Positions 1 to 11,367 of a stretch of DNA of 64,000 nt are shown here, piece by piece; the first letter of the stretch is position 1, and each line of letters opens with the position of its first letter. This DNA is from Prostheceraeus crozeri. Taxonomy: Eukaryota; Platyhelminthes; Polycladida; Euryleptidae. The position numbers and the translations under genes are program-made. The notes under the pieces were generated by a model, which was given only the letters and a program-made list of their open reading frames with translations, was not told where the DNA came from and made no database searches. The stretch covers positions 1-64,000 of the forward strand of contig CAJQUW010005758.1 in NCBI GenBank assembly GCA_907163375.1, written 5' to 3'.

Positions 1-21
1 TTGATCATCTAACTCTAGAAA

Positions 22-54
22 AGAACCGTTTGGGTCAATTGACCCAGAAAATGA
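22..54. repeat. Isolated piggyBac-type terminal motif
   Basis: This short stretch holds the palindrome GGGTCAATTGACCC preceded by ACCGTTT, nearly the same as both ends of the piggyBac element at 208-2561. It may be the end of a second copy or a duplicated terminus. No matching partner was found. Confidence 0.5.
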
Positions 55-240
55 ATAATATTTGAATCCGTACACCTCTAAAAATTTGCAGTAGTTGACT
101 TTATCTCCCTCGACTTTTCCTAAAACTGTAATGTGTTGAATATAAGCATAAAATAAAATTTCACGGATTTGTTAGTTTCGAATTTCTATCTACCAATTAT
201 GCATGAAAGACCGTTGGGTCAAATTGACCCACTTCATTCC

Positions 241-575
241 TACACTCTAACGAAGCCATGCCTGGGCGTTCATTCACTGGTTCGTGCATGCGCTTTTTGT
301 TACAGTCAATGAAACAATGCGCCTTACACTCTTAACGAAGCCACGCCTGGGCCGTTCATTCACTGGTCTGCTACACGCGCTTTTTGTTACATCGTCAATG
401 AACAATGCGCCTACACTCTAACGAAGCCACGCCTGGGCGTTCATTCACTGGTCGTGCACGCGCTTTTTGTTACAGTCAATTAACAATGCGCCTACACTCT
501 AACGAAGCCACGCCTGGGCGTTCATTCACTTGGTCGTGCACGCGCTTATCTTCCTTGCTCGTGCACGACGCTTTC
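241..575. repeat. ~84-bp tandem repeats in the piggyBac 5' region
   Basis: Four successive copies start near 241, 325, 412 and 492. Each holds CTCTAACGAAGCC, CTGGGCGTTCATTCACTGG and CACGCGCTTTTTGTTAC-type blocks. The copies differ by small indels. They lie between the left terminus and the transposase and could be subterminal transposase-binding repeats, which is inference. Confidence 0.85.
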
Positions 576-774
576 TTACTCCATACTTTCTTGCTCTATG
601 ATATTGAAGGTGACATTATTGATTGGCTATTTTCGTGAACGGAGTGTGGAGTAAGCGTTCACTGCTATCGGAGGAAGTTCAATGTTCATTTTCTGTCAGG
701 ATGATGACTGCACGATCACGGCGCACGGCAGCTGAAATCGCGCAAACTGCTTATAGCTAATGTGGATTCCGACG

Positions 775-2437
775 AGAGTGGAAGTGACGATGTTTGAACT
801 GAAAATGGACTTGCCTACGATCCATCTCCTGCAGTGAGCGATGAAGAGGAAAGTACTGACGAAAGTGAAGATCCCTATTGAAAGAGAAAGCGTCAGAAGA
901 AGTGCTGAAGCGAGAGAAATGCAGTTTACATCCTCTTGATGGAACTCATTGGACTCCGGGTGGATATTGGAAGCGTCACTGACAGAGGGGACAAGAGCAC
1001 CGGCACGAAACATTATACGACAAAGACACTGGTGCAACTCGTTTCATTTTTGAACAGAGTTGATAACGAATAAGATATTTTTATCGAACTTCTTGGTCAT
1101 GACAGCATTCTTCGAATCCCTTGACCTTCACTAGAGCTGAAGCAAACCGACAAGGAAAATCATGAGGTTTGAAATTTCTGAAAACGATTTAGTTCGCCTT
1201 CTTCGGACTGTGCATAATTAGAGGCGTTTCTACAAGGGAATAAGAACGAGCCGCTATCATCATTCTGGAGTCAAGAATTTGGAATAAATGTGTTCAAGGA
1301 GACAATGAGCAGAAATCGATTCAAGGACATAAAACGCTATAATACGCTTTGATGATAAAACAACCAGGTCAGAAAGAAGAGAAGCCAACAAGTTTGCAGC
1401 AATTCAAGAGGTCTATGGGAATCAGCCAATGAAAAGGTGCGGTGATGCTTTTTTTCCTGGACAACAACACAACTGTCGATGAACAGCTATTCCCCTGCAA
1501 GTGTCGGTGCCCTTTCTTGCAATATATTAGCGCAAAACCCGAATAAGTTTGGAATCAAATTTTGGTTCATTTGCGATGTTGATTAAGCAAGTATGTTTTG
1601 AACGCGGTTCCTTACACAGGGAAGGATGAACAACGTGATCCACGCGTTTCTGTTCCTGAATCCAGTTGTCATGAAAACTTGACCAAGCTTTACACCAACA
1701 GTGCATTTCAGTGACGACTGATAACTTTTTCACCTCCAGCTCCTTGGCCGAAAAATCTTTCTCAGAGGAACATAACTCTGTTGGGAACGATTCGACAAAA
1801 TAGACGTGAAATACCAAGGGAAGTTGCACATGTTGCCTTGCTTCAAAGCATATTCCGGTTCACTCATCTGCATTCTTCAAGTCTGAAAACCAAATGCTTT
1901 GCGGCTTACAAAGTCAAAACAACCAATAAACTGTGCTGGTTTTTATCAACTGCTGAGCACAGATCCGCGAAAGTCGATGAGAAACCATCCAAAGAAAAAA
2001 CCGGAAATTATCACGAAATCACAACAACAATCGAAATACGGCGTTGACATTTCCGACGCAAATGTTGAGGTTGTATTCTACAAAGTGCGCATCAAGGCGA
2101 TGGCCGCTTGCGGTTTTCTTCAACCTTTTGGACATCCTTTATGCCTCAATTCGTGGATCTTGGCGAAGGAAATGAACATGAGAAGTGCAAGAACACGCAG
2201 AGAATTTTTGTTACACATCGAAAGTTGTTCTGCAGCAAGGCACCCGTCCGAAAGCGTCCACCTCATTTCAATATTTCTACACTTCGTTCTCAAGCCCTGC
2301 AGAGCGGATCATCTGAAGAACGGACGAGATGTCAAACGTGCAAGTCCAATAAGACAAAGGTAACATGCTGCTCCTGTCACAAGTTTGTTTGTGGCAAGTG
2401 TTCCTCTCCCCTGTGCAATTCGTGCAGTTCCTCTTAG
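775..2437 (+). pseudogene. piggyBac transposase (broken)
   Basis: This is a cut-and-paste DDD transposase relic. An acidic N-terminal part (about 815-880) is followed by the catalytic core. The first aspartate lies in VDEQLFP (codon near 1478), the second in TTDNFFTSS (codon near 1720) and the third in YGVDISD (codon near 2046). The C-terminal cysteine-rich cross-brace (RCQTCKS...CCSC...CGKC...LCNSC) is at about 2325-2425. The reading frame changes several times and has in-frame stops, so no single open frame spans it: the catalytic region from 1780 onward is in two overlapping frames (1781-2047 and 1899-2363), and the Cys-rich tail is in a third (2108-2437). The order of motifs makes the family assignment firm. 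Confidence 0.85.
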
Positions 2438-2565
2438 ACAGTCAGATGAGAGAGAATTCTTATCTCAACACTTTCAGCTTTTGTTATTACATATTTCAAT
2501 AAAAATTGTTCACCGACATTATGTATTTTTTTTTGTTGTGGGTCAATTGACCCAACGGTCCTTAA

Positions 2566-4714
2566 TGGTTAAAAAATTTTTGGTCTTTCTAGTGTTAAAA
2601 AGGATAATGCTTTAAATGAAGTAAATCATGATATGTGGATGTTGCTGGACGCAAAGAGTAACACATGAAGAGACGACTGTTGAAGGAGCAATATTCGATA
2701 TTTTGAATGTTTCATGTGCATGTTTAAGTCCATTGCAACCACATTAATTATTTCATTCAATTCTGTTGGTTGCGTAATTGACCATTCTACGAGCCAGCCG
2801 ATGCATTCTGTAAAAAGAAGTCACGCAGGCAGTGTATCGATGCAGGGTAGTGTAAATAAAGGTCTACTAAGCTTAAGCCTATGATATAGGGGAAGGCGGG
2901 GTATTATGGACAACCCAGGTATTATGGACAAGTAGACTCCAGCAAGACAAATCCAGCAAAGCAAGTAACGCCTTTTTGCTAAATATGTGTGGTTCTCATA
3001 TTTCAATGAATGCTACATGCGGTCATGAGACACTTAAGTGTATCGATTTAGTACTATGCGGATCGATAGATGCTCAAGTGGACATGTTTGAATAAAAGTT
3101 CTGGATTCTGATAAGTCTAATACTGAGTGATGTTCTAGACTCAACTTTTGATGTTTGTTATTGTGTATCTCCAGCTGTTCACAAAATATCAAAAGTTTTC
3201 TTGAATTCCTGATTCTTTAAATTGCAGAGCCTGAAGTGTTTTCCTTAGTAGCACCGGGGTATTAAGGGAATTTTTGACCGGTGTATGATGGCCATACCCG
3301 TAATACCCCACTGTGGTTGACCGATTTCAAGGACTCATATGAACAACTAATTTGTTATTTGCAAGTTACCATTTCTGTTAGCGGATTATTTTTAATAGAA
3401 AATCCGTCAATAATTTGGCTAACTCTGCGGGCCAACTAATAGAGCTATTTTTAGAGTAGGGAATGCCCATGATGAATTAAGGTATATTCGAAACAGGGGA
3501 TCTCCCAGATCTTTGACTGGAAGCTAATTGACACATAATCTACTAACATGATGAGTCTTACTTAGTTTTAGTAATAATGATCCCGAATGGATACAAGTAC
3601 GCGACTACGAACGCTGCCAAGACAAAATTCACAATGAAGCAGAATGATGAGTCGCCTCTTACCATTGTTGATATCAGTCACGCCCTTAAAGAATCTATTC
3701 TCATCGCCACCCGGAGGATCGTATTCGAATTTTGTTTTAGGCTACGGTCGCCGTGAAGGAAACACAAAGATGAGCTGAGAACTATCGAATTTCATGTGTG
3801 CACTTTTCTATCTAATTAATGAACTTTCTTATTATTTTTGTTCCAGATGACCAGAGTCGATACGAGCATTAAAAGATGTTGTTTTTGACTTCTGAATTAT
3901 GTCCAGTAAATACATCACATTAAGCGATTCTTTAGAAATAGAGAATACATAATAATGCAACTAACAGAACCTTCACACGCAAGAATTATGCAATTGTGAA
4001 TTAAAATGTAGATTCCAATAATACCACATCGATTTCTTTGATGAAAAATGACACATTTTCGTGTATTTTATGTGGGCAGCAAAAAAATTATTTTGTCACC
4101 TGTTCACTATAGCATGTCGTCTTTGTCGCGACAATATCTCATGTGTGATTTCAAGGGCATTGGTTACTATCTACTATGTGTTCAAATTACCAACTTTTCA
4201 GTAGAAGCAAAAAACTGTGTGTAGATTGTAATTCTTATTGAAAATGGAAACCATCTTAGCATGTGGTTTAACATCCTTCAACTATCAACAAGATATTTTC
4301 AAATACAAATTGAATCCAAGGAGGGACTGCAATTGAGTGAAATTCATTTTAGGAATGCACATGTGAGATATTACTAGTTAACATTCCAGGCCCAACGTTG
4401 AAGTGACTTTTCCTTAAGATTTAGTTTATAATCAAAGGCGGACCGTGAAGGAGGCTAATGAGGCTGCAGCCTCAAGGACCCGTGTCGATGGAACTGGTAC
4501 TGTATCTATAAAAATGACTGACAATATTATTTTCAAGTTTCCGATTATTCCTGAGCGGAATGACATCAATATACACTGTATATCAATCTTCTAAAAAATT
4601 CAGCATTTGTTTTAGTTTCAGTTTTTACTCTGAAAACATGATAATTAAATATTTGTTTAAAAATCTATCCATGATAACATTAACTTCAGTGTGTATTCAA
4701 AATGAGCTGTTAAA
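2566..4714. other. Non-coding flank, no gene seen
   Basis: AT-rich DNA without a convincing reading frame. It includes an inverted motif pair, GCGGGGTATTATGG near 2896 and CCCGTAATACCCCA near 3297, which could be the ends of a ~420-bp non-autonomous element, and a 14-bp palindrome GAGGCTGCAGCCTC near 4461. Neither is enough to name a family. Confidence 0.5.
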
Positions 4715-5311
4715 AGTAATGGGCAAAAGACCGTTCCAGGACACCATAAAATTCAAAAAAATAGTATTTTTAAAAACGACATAAATTCATGAATTTTGAC
4801 CCTTTTTCAGGTTTTTAAGACCTAAATTCATGAATTTAGTCGTTTTTAAAGATACCAATTTTTCAAAAAAATGGTACTTTTTAAATGGTCTAAATTCATG
4901 AATTTTATCCCTCTTTCAGGTTTTAAGACCTAAATTCATAAATTTAGGCGTTTTTAAAAATACCCAATTTTTCAAATTTTTCAAAATCTCAAAATTTCAG
5001 AATTACAATTTTTACTCACAAAGTCATGACCGTTCCAGGACACCGAAAAAATCATAAAAGTTAAGAATCTCAAAATTTGAGAATTTCAGTTTTCTCGCTT
5101 AAATCATGACCGTTCCAGAACACCGAAAAAATCATAAAAGTTAAGAATCTCAAATTTGTGATTATGACATTTTACTCCCAAAATCATGACCGATCCAGGA
5201 CACCGAAAATCATAAAAGTTGGTAATTTTAAAAACGTCTTTTAAATCCATTTTTCAGGTTTTTAAAATATGAGATAACTAAAATTATGTGACTAAAAATA
5301 TTTCTTTAAAA
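4715..5311. repeat. Polinton 1 left terminal inverted repeat
   Basis: About 600 bp, inverted copy of 23779-24186 plus 48056-48077. It contains repeated blocks with TAAATTCATGAATTTA palindromes and three further units near 5028, 5107 and 5188 that each repeat GACCG(T/A)TCCAGGACACCG from the terminus itself. The right copy has fewer of these internal units, so the left repeat is longer. Internal copies of the terminal sequence may be extra binding sites for the terminal protein or integrase (inference). Confidence 0.92.
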
Positions 5312-6050
5312 ATGGAAGAAACGAAAGTGGATGAAACAAAAGTGGAAGAAACCGCAAGAATATAACCTTCGTTATCACAGTTAAAAATAAGTGAATTGAA
5401 CGAAGAAAAACACAAAGATAGAGTACGCTATATGAAAGATAAGTAATCTCAATTATTATTAAGATTAGAGCATTATAAAAAATTAAGAAAGAGATGGACC
5501 AAAGTTAAGAATGTAACACAAGGAATTGGCATATTCTTAACAATAAGTTTAGGTGCTTTAACAATTGTTATATCTTCAGGTGTTTTAGCAATTCCAGTAG
5601 TTGCTACAGCTTTAACAGGTACGGGTGTTTTTGCAACTTCACTTGTTACAATGTTAGATAAATCTTTAATAACTAAGAAACGAAAATCATTAAAAACTAA
5701 GCATTTACATATTAAAGAAGTCTATGATAAACTACATTACTACTTTCAAAGAGTATGTGATGATAATGTTATTACGTTAGATGAGATTGAAAAATTTGAT
5801 CAAATAGCTAATGAAGTAAATAAATATCATTTCAATTACAGTCAGAAAAAGTTGATGATAAGAATAAACAGGATGGCAAAATTTCGAGTGATGGTAAAAT
5901 TTCTAATGAAGAAAATGACAAAATTTTTTTAGAAGAGCTAAAAACTTTAAGCGAAAATTTAAGCAAAACTTTATTAAACAAAACTTTATTAGACAAAACT
6001 TAAAACGAGAAAACTTTAAACGAAAAGATGTCAGACAACAAAGCAATAAA
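5312..6050 (+). pseudogene. Polinton 1 membrane-anchored coiled protein (broken)
   Basis: This gene begins immediately inside the left inverted repeat with a Glu/Lys-rich start (MEETKV...). The middle has a strongly hydrophobic run at about 5520-5645 (GIGIFLTISLGALTIVIS, then LAIPVVATALTGTGVF) that would form two membrane segments. A Lys/Glu-rich helical part follows. Several breaks interrupt the frame; the longest open stretch is 93 codons. I do not recognise the family. Its place, first gene of the rightward set that continues with a coiled-coil protein and the penton-like protein, suggests a structural role, but this is inference. Confidence 0.5.
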
Positions 6051-6058
6051 AAAATAAT

Positions 6059-6937
6059 TTGTTCAGTAAAATGTTTTCGTTGTATTCAAATGTTACCACA
6101 AAATTCAAATATTATATTTTAAAAATGAATAAAATTAAAGCTGATAATCAAAAAAGAATTAAACAATTAGAAAAGTTAATAAAAGAAAGAAATATTATGA
6201 AAGAAAATCATCTTCAACATAGAATGGTAAAAGCTGGTATTCAATCTGATATGTTTGAAAAAATGCAGCAAACCGAGCAAGTAAAAACTGATTTTGAAAA
6301 ACTATGGAACCATTTAAAACTCTTGAAAAAGAACTTACAAATAGTGATAAATTAATATAACAGATTCAGAACACAAAACTATATTAGATGACTATAGATT
6401 ACTAGAATCAAACATTAATAAAAAATTACCAAAATCTATGCAATTTGAACATTCTATTTTTTTATAGATGGAAAAACAATACCTAGATTTTATCTCGGAC
6501 AAAAAGAAATATTTCCACAACCTTTTCGAGGTTTAATTTTTTCACCAGATAAATATGCTTTTAATTTAGATAGAAATTTTGTTGATCTTTTAAGAGGGGC
6601 ATATTTAAATAATTATGCTGTAGAAGATCTCATAAAATATAAAGCTATGTTAGATAGAGTTGGTGCAGTAAAAACTCTTAGACGTTATAAACAATTAGAA
6701 AATTTATTATCAACGGGAGTTAAAGTAGGAACAGGATTACAAAAAGAAACAACTGTATTTTTACCAGATGATCCACAAGAATTACTAAATAGATTAAATA
6801 TTTTAATATCGGCAATAAAAGAAGTACATAACTCTAGTTTCAATGAAATTCATGCTATATTGAAAAGACTGTTCGAAAAGAAGATTCTAAATGAAGAGGA
6901 TTATGAAAGTGTAGCTGAAATATGTTGTTGTTTTTAA
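6059..6937 (+). pseudogene. Polinton 1 coiled-coil protein of unknown function (broken)
   Basis: A Lys/Glu-rich helical first part (KRIKQLEKLIKERNIMKEN and similar) is followed by a more globular part with YLGQKEIFPQPFRGLIF and LLRGAYLNNYAVEDLIKYK, and ends with a helical stretch rich in Leu (PQELLNRLNILISAIKEV). A few breaks interrupt the frame. It lies 42 bp before the penton-like gene on the same strand. No known family was recognised. Because it is placed among virion genes, a minor virion component is possible but not shown. Confidence 0.5.
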
Positions 6938-6979
6938 TTTTTTTATAAAAAAATATTTATTCAAAATTTTAACTAAAAA

Positions 6980-7783
6980 ATGTCTTCGAGAGAATTATCA
7001 TCAGCAGATTTAGACAAAATTAATAATCATTTAGAAAATTTGACAGAGATTTTGGGTTCATCAAAATTTAGTACGACGTTAAAAATTATAACAACTACTT
7101 CATCACACAATCGTAATTTAGAACCCATTCTACATTTGGAACAAAATAAAAATTATCAAATTGCATTGACTAGTTTCTCCACATTTAACACTATTCAAAA
7201 TGTTATCAAAGATGTGAATGATCAATTTAGATATTCTACTGATAAAGGCAAAACGTGGAAAGTACTAACTTTTCTTCCTGGTTCTTACGAAATTGAATCA
7301 ATATCAAATGAAATTGAGAGACATTTAGGTATACCATTTAAAAATAAGAAACAATTACATTTTGCAGTTGAACCGGCAGTTAATAAATTTTCTCTTACTT
7401 TAGACGAAAATCATCAAGTTGATTTTAATCATGATAGATCATTGTCAAAGCTATTAGGATTTAATAAACAAACCTATAGTCAAGGTTATCATTTAGGTGA
7501 GAAGATTCCAAAAATAACTGAAATAAATTCAATTGTTGTACATTGTGACATTATTGAAGGAGGATATATAAATGGTAAATTGTCAAATTTAATATTCAGT
7601 TTTCCAGCTTTTACTGTACCCATTGGTTATAGATTAAATGTAATTCCACAAACATTAATATATTTCCCTATTACAAGAAAAACTATTAACAACATTAACA
7701 TGAGAATCACTGATGAAAAAGGACAAGAAATAAATTTTGGACGTGAAGAGATTATGATAGATCTTTTGGTTCGGGAGGTATAA
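6980..7783 (+). CDS. Polinton 1 penton-like minor capsid protein
   Basis: This intact 267-codon frame matches a protein found beside capsid genes in many animal Polintons and thought to form capsid vertices. Visible blocks are LEQNKNYQIALTSFSTFNT (residues ~52-70), a RYSTDKGKTWKVLTFLPGSYEI block (~86-107), a module ending in LLGFNKQ (~154-165), and a C-terminal sheet-rich domain with PITRKTINNINMRI. The same C-terminal domain and LGF module recur, in expanded form, in the two Polinton 2 proteins at 35266-38244. The start codon follows the element's usual A-run (ACTAAAAAATG). Penton function is inferred from family and position; the pairing with the major capsid gene at 18153 fits. It is one of the few Polinton 1 genes still open. 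Confidence 0.75.
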   Translation: MSSRELSSADLDKINNHLENLTEILGSSKFSTTLKIITTTSSHNRNLEPILHLEQNKNYQIALTSFSTFNTIQNVIKDVNDQFRYSTDKGKTWKVLTFLPGSYEIESISNEIERHLGIPFKNKKQLHFAVEPAVNKFSLTLDENHQVDFNHDRSLSKLLGFNKQTYSQGYHLGEKIPKITEINSIVVHCDIIEGGYINGKLSNLIFSFPAFTVPIGYRLNVIPQTLIYFPITRKTINNINMRITDEKGQEINFGREEIMIDLLVREV

Positions 7784-7812
7784 ACTCCCGTTCTAGAGGT
7801 ATAAACTCCCAC
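7772..7812. repeat. Paired hairpins after the penton-like gene
   Basis: GGGAGGTATAAACTCCC followed closely by AGAGGTATAAACTCCC forms two copies of a GGAG/CTCC hairpin with a TATAAA-containing loop. The first overlaps the stop codon of the penton-like gene. It may be a 3'-end signal or one of the element's mobile hairpins. Confidence 0.6.
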
Positions 7813-7902
7813 GCGAAGCTAGAGAAGTTTAATTTTCTTCTTCTTTATATTATTATTCTTATTCTTCTTCTTTAGAAACAAAAAAAATATAAAAATTAAA
7901 AA

Positions 7903-7925
7903 TAAAATTTTTTTATTAAAAAATG
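7903..7925 (+). promoter_or_regulatory. T-run/A-run start motif before the ATPase gene
   Basis: AAAATTTTTTTATTAAAAA sits directly against the ATG. The same string, with only one or two changes, precedes the pVI-like gene at 19752 and, on the minus strand, the protease at 22077. Looser versions precede the genes starting at 6980, 14972 (minus), 16498 (minus), 16604, 17533 and 18153. It resembles late promoters of large DNA viruses that end at the start codon. The promoter role is inference. Confidence 0.6.
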
Positions 7926-8690
7926 AGTGAAGTGCCCCCATTAAATAAAAAAAAACTTAGATTTAATCATCATCCAAATTTATCGAATAAAGTTTTGACA
8001 GTTATTAGCGGAAGATCAGGTTGTGGAAAAACGTATCTATTATTTAAAATTTTAACGACTCCAAATGTTTTGGATTATAACAATTTTATAATTTATACAA
8101 CAACAGCAGAACAACCCGTCTATCAATTTTTAAAGTATGGATTTGAAAATAATCTTAAAAAAACAGCAATTGCTTCATTATTCAAAGAATATGAAAAATC
8201 TGAAGATGAAGAAGAAATAAGTTCGTGGTGTGAAGAAGCAGCAAAAAATAATCAGTTAGTTGAATCCAATAAAAATAAGCATATAAAGATACAATTAATA
8301 GATGATAGTGGTAATATGCAAGATCCTAGTAAACTAGATAAAACAATGAAACATTGTGTAATTTTTGATGATTGTGTTAATGATAGAAATCAGACAGTTC
8401 AGAGAAATTATTTCACAAGAGGCAGACATAACAACTGTAGTGTATTTTATTTAACACAAAGTATGTATTCATTAGACGGAAGTGTCATTAGAAAGAATGC
8501 AAATATATTTATACTATTTGAAATAAATGCAAGAAACTTAAGTGATTTGTTAAGAGATTTATGCGTAACAAATAAAGATGAATTTAAACAATCGTGTAAC
8601 AATGCTTGGTCAAAAGATTATGGCTTCATTACAATTAATATTGATAAAAAAATTCATGATAGAGTTTTCGAACAATTGTTCTGTGACTAG
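7923..8690 (+). CDS. Polinton 1 genome-packaging ATPase (A32/FtsK-HerA type)
   Basis: The 255-codon frame encodes a P-loop ATPase that in related viruses pumps DNA into the capsid. Walker A is GRSGCGKTYL at residues ~30-39; Walker B is HCVIFDDCVND at ~141-151; a sensor-like YLTQSMY lies near residue 180. An acidic linker (KSEDEEEISSW) occurs near residue 95. The length is normal for Polinton ATPases. It lies 140 bp after the penton-like gene on the same strand, with the conserved T/A motif at its start, so the two may be expressed together late. It appears intact. Confidence 0.9.
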   Translation: MSEVPPLNKKKLRFNHHPNLSNKVLTVISGRSGCGKTYLLFKILTTPNVLDYNNFIIYTTTAEQPVYQFLKYGFENNLKKTAIASLFKEYEKSEDEEEISSWCEEAAKNNQLVESNKNKHIKIQLIDDSGNMQDPSKLDKTMKHCVIFDDCVNDRNQTVQRNYFTRGRHNNCSVFYLTQSMYSLDGSVIRKNANIFILFEINARNLSDLLRDLCVTNKDEFKQSCNNAWSKDYGFITINIDKKIHDRVFEQLFCD

Positions 8691-8717
8691 GCTTCGCCTC
8701 GAGGGGCTTCGCCCTGA
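8689..8717. repeat. GC-rich double hairpin after the ATPase gene
   Basis: GGCTTCGCC and GGGGCTTCGCCCTG form two tiny hairpins in otherwise AT-rich DNA, starting at the ATPase stop codon. This belongs with the GGGCGAAGCCC units at 11341, 14574 and 15752. Placement at the end of the gene could make it part of the 3' end, or it may simply be a landing site of a mobile palindrome. Confidence 0.65.
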
Positions 8718-11340
8718 CTGAAAGTCGATAGAACATTTGTTTACCGAATGATAAAAATATACAAATATAGTGTTATAATATTTTATTTTTTTATTTTATA
8801 TATATATCAAATTTGTCTATCTTAGAAATTAGAAAATTAAAAAGGTAAAGTAGTTATTCCATCAGGTAAAATTTTTCTTTTATCATCAAATGGATCTAAT
8901 GCTAATTTATGTTCTTCTTTTAAATACATTTTATGTTTTTTTGAATTAAGTCTATAATTACATGCTGTTTATATTTCATTATTAAATAATACATTTTTAT
9001 AATCTTGAAATGTTATTTGATTAGCCACTGATGCCTTTGAAATTCCTTTTAATGTTTTATGTGTTTTAATATTACTAGTTGTATTATAACAATAACATTT
9101 AGATTTTAAAAATATAGCTTCTGTTATGAAATCTTCATTTCCTTCTAGTTCATCTTTTGCTTTACATAAATCAGAAGGATGAATGATATCTTTTATTTTT
9201 TTAATTTCTTCATCAAGTGAAGAATTATACGGTATTGTTAATTCTAAGAAAACAGAATCGGTATCTGTAAAGTGTAATTTATAGTTTTTGCCATAAGCAG
9301 GTGCTAAATAATCATATATAAATTTATACATAAATAGTTTAGCTAATTCTAATATAGTGAATCCAATAAAATTAAACTTATCATGTTTTACGCTAATTCG
9401 ACGTAAATGTACAGCACATAGTTCATCACTGAATCTAGTAGTTCTTTTATATGTAGGTTTCCTTGTTAAATTTTAAAATCTATGTTTATCATGAACTATT
9501 TCAATATTTTGTCTATTACGCACATTTTCTAAAGTCTTACCATAAAATGCATTATTCATTAATTTGAAGAACACGTTTCGAAAATCATCTTTATTTCTTT
9601 TTGCTATTTTACGTTTTTCAATATTGAACTCTATATAATTTTTTAACCACCTAGATTTTTGATAAAATAGTTTTCGATGTATTTTGGTGAGAATCATTCC
9701 ATGTTCTAAATACCAATCTAGCATTCTTCCTTCAACAACATACTTTCCTTTATTACTTTGTGTTAACATAAGTTTTTTTGTTGGTCTGTATTTCTTAGGA
9801 ATTATAGACTTTTGATAATCTGAAAAATCTTCTATATTGGGAATTTTGTTTTCGGGACAGAAGGGAAAATATTTTGTTTTATCTTTTATTTCATCAGGGT
9901 ATACTAAATCAACTTCATATATATAGCCATGATTATAATTTCCATCATATGTTTTTTGATAATCTAGAATATTACACCATTCCATCTCACCTGTTGGTAA
10001 TTCTTGTATCATGCAAGAAGAATATAAGCTATTAAAATCATAATATAACAAATAGTTTTCTCTCATGATTTCATCAACTGTTGGTTGACTCTCTTCATTT
10101 GATATAAGTCCTTCTATATTTTGATTAAACAATTTTATAAATTGATCTTTTTCTTCTAGATTTAAAGTTTTTAAATAACCATAATCATCAGGATTTTCTT
10201 TCTTATTATAACATTTAACATATCTATCACCTAAAACTGATGAAACACCACCTCTAATTCCAGATTCAAAAATTAATAATTTATCATATGTATTTTCTTT
10301 ATAATGTTTAAGTTTAACACCGGTATGTTTCAATCCTGCTAGCCATGTTAAACCTGGTGTAGAATAACAGTAACATGGATCTATTCCGTAATATTCTAAA
10401 CACATACCACGAAAGTTTTCAAAAAGATCAGTAAGGATTAATACATCTATCTGAAGATATTTCATTGTATAATCGTACATTGTTCTACAATTTAACTCTC
10501 TCCAATTCTTTTCAGCTTCTGCATAGTCTTCTTCAGATAATTGTGATTGTTTTAATGTTGATTTAAATTTATTTATTGGAGGAAGTTTTTGTTCTTTCAT
10601 TATTTCATTTATTCTATCTATATCTCCAGTTATATATTCATACGGAAATATTCCTTTCAAAGGTTTTAAATTATATTTATTTAATATTTTACATTGTTCA
10701 GGTTTCAAAGTTTTTCCCATAACATCTAATGAATAAGGAGTAAAAAATCTAAATGCATCTAAAATTCTAATACAACCTAATTGCATTGAAAAATATTCTT
10801 CTTCTGTTTTACATAGTACATTTATTTGTTGTTGTTGTAATTTTTCAGATAAAAATAAATCTTTCATTATTAAATGGAAATCATATTTAGAACCATTGTA
10901 GAAATATAAAGGAACAAAGTTATATTTAAATTTATTAGCATTAAGATTACAAGAATTATGTGCTGCACCTCTATATAATCCATTTAGATGATCATGATCT
11001 TTTACTTTATCAATATATTTGCCATTTTTATCATTTTTCTAAATTCTTTTCCACAGTAAAAACATTTTGTTTCAATAAAATTTAATTTTTCTTTTTCTGT
11101 TAATGGCATCATTGGTATATTTATTTCAAGCAATTGTGAAAAATAGTTTTGTAATTCTTCTACTTTCTTTGTAAACATTTCTGAACTATCTTCACCATAG
11201 TATTGAAAATATTCTGATTTAAATAATTCAGGATAATTTGAATGAATGTACATTCCCCAACATAATGGTTTTTGTTCAAATAAATATTTTTCTTTACTTT
11301 GTTCAGGTGCACCTTTTTCATATTTACAATTATCAGAATC

Positions 11341-11367
11341 GGGCGAAGCCCCAGAACCTTCGGTTCG
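11341..11367. repeat. GC-rich palindromic unit, copy A (inside the polymerase frame)
   Basis: GGGCGAAGCCCC then GAACCTTCGGTTCG: two adjacent hairpins. On the minus strand it is translated in frame as RTEGSGASPD within the polymerase coiled-coil region. Nearly identical units lie at 14574-14600 and 15752-15778. Confidence 0.85.

Larger units (their letters stand above)
208..2561 (+). mobile_element. Degraded piggyBac-family DNA transposon
   Basis: The ends are inverted copies of GACCGTTGGGTCAA(A)TTGACCCAC: left at about 209-232, right at about 2538-2561. The right end is followed by TTAA (2562-2565), the piggyBac target; the left flank reads TGAA, consistent with one mutation of TTAA. Inside, on the plus strand, is a transposase relic with the three expected aspartate contexts and a cysteine-rich tail. 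The 5' part holds four ~84-bp tandem repeats. The element is about 2.35 kb, a usual size for the family, and has clearly been inactive for some time. Confidence 0.85.
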
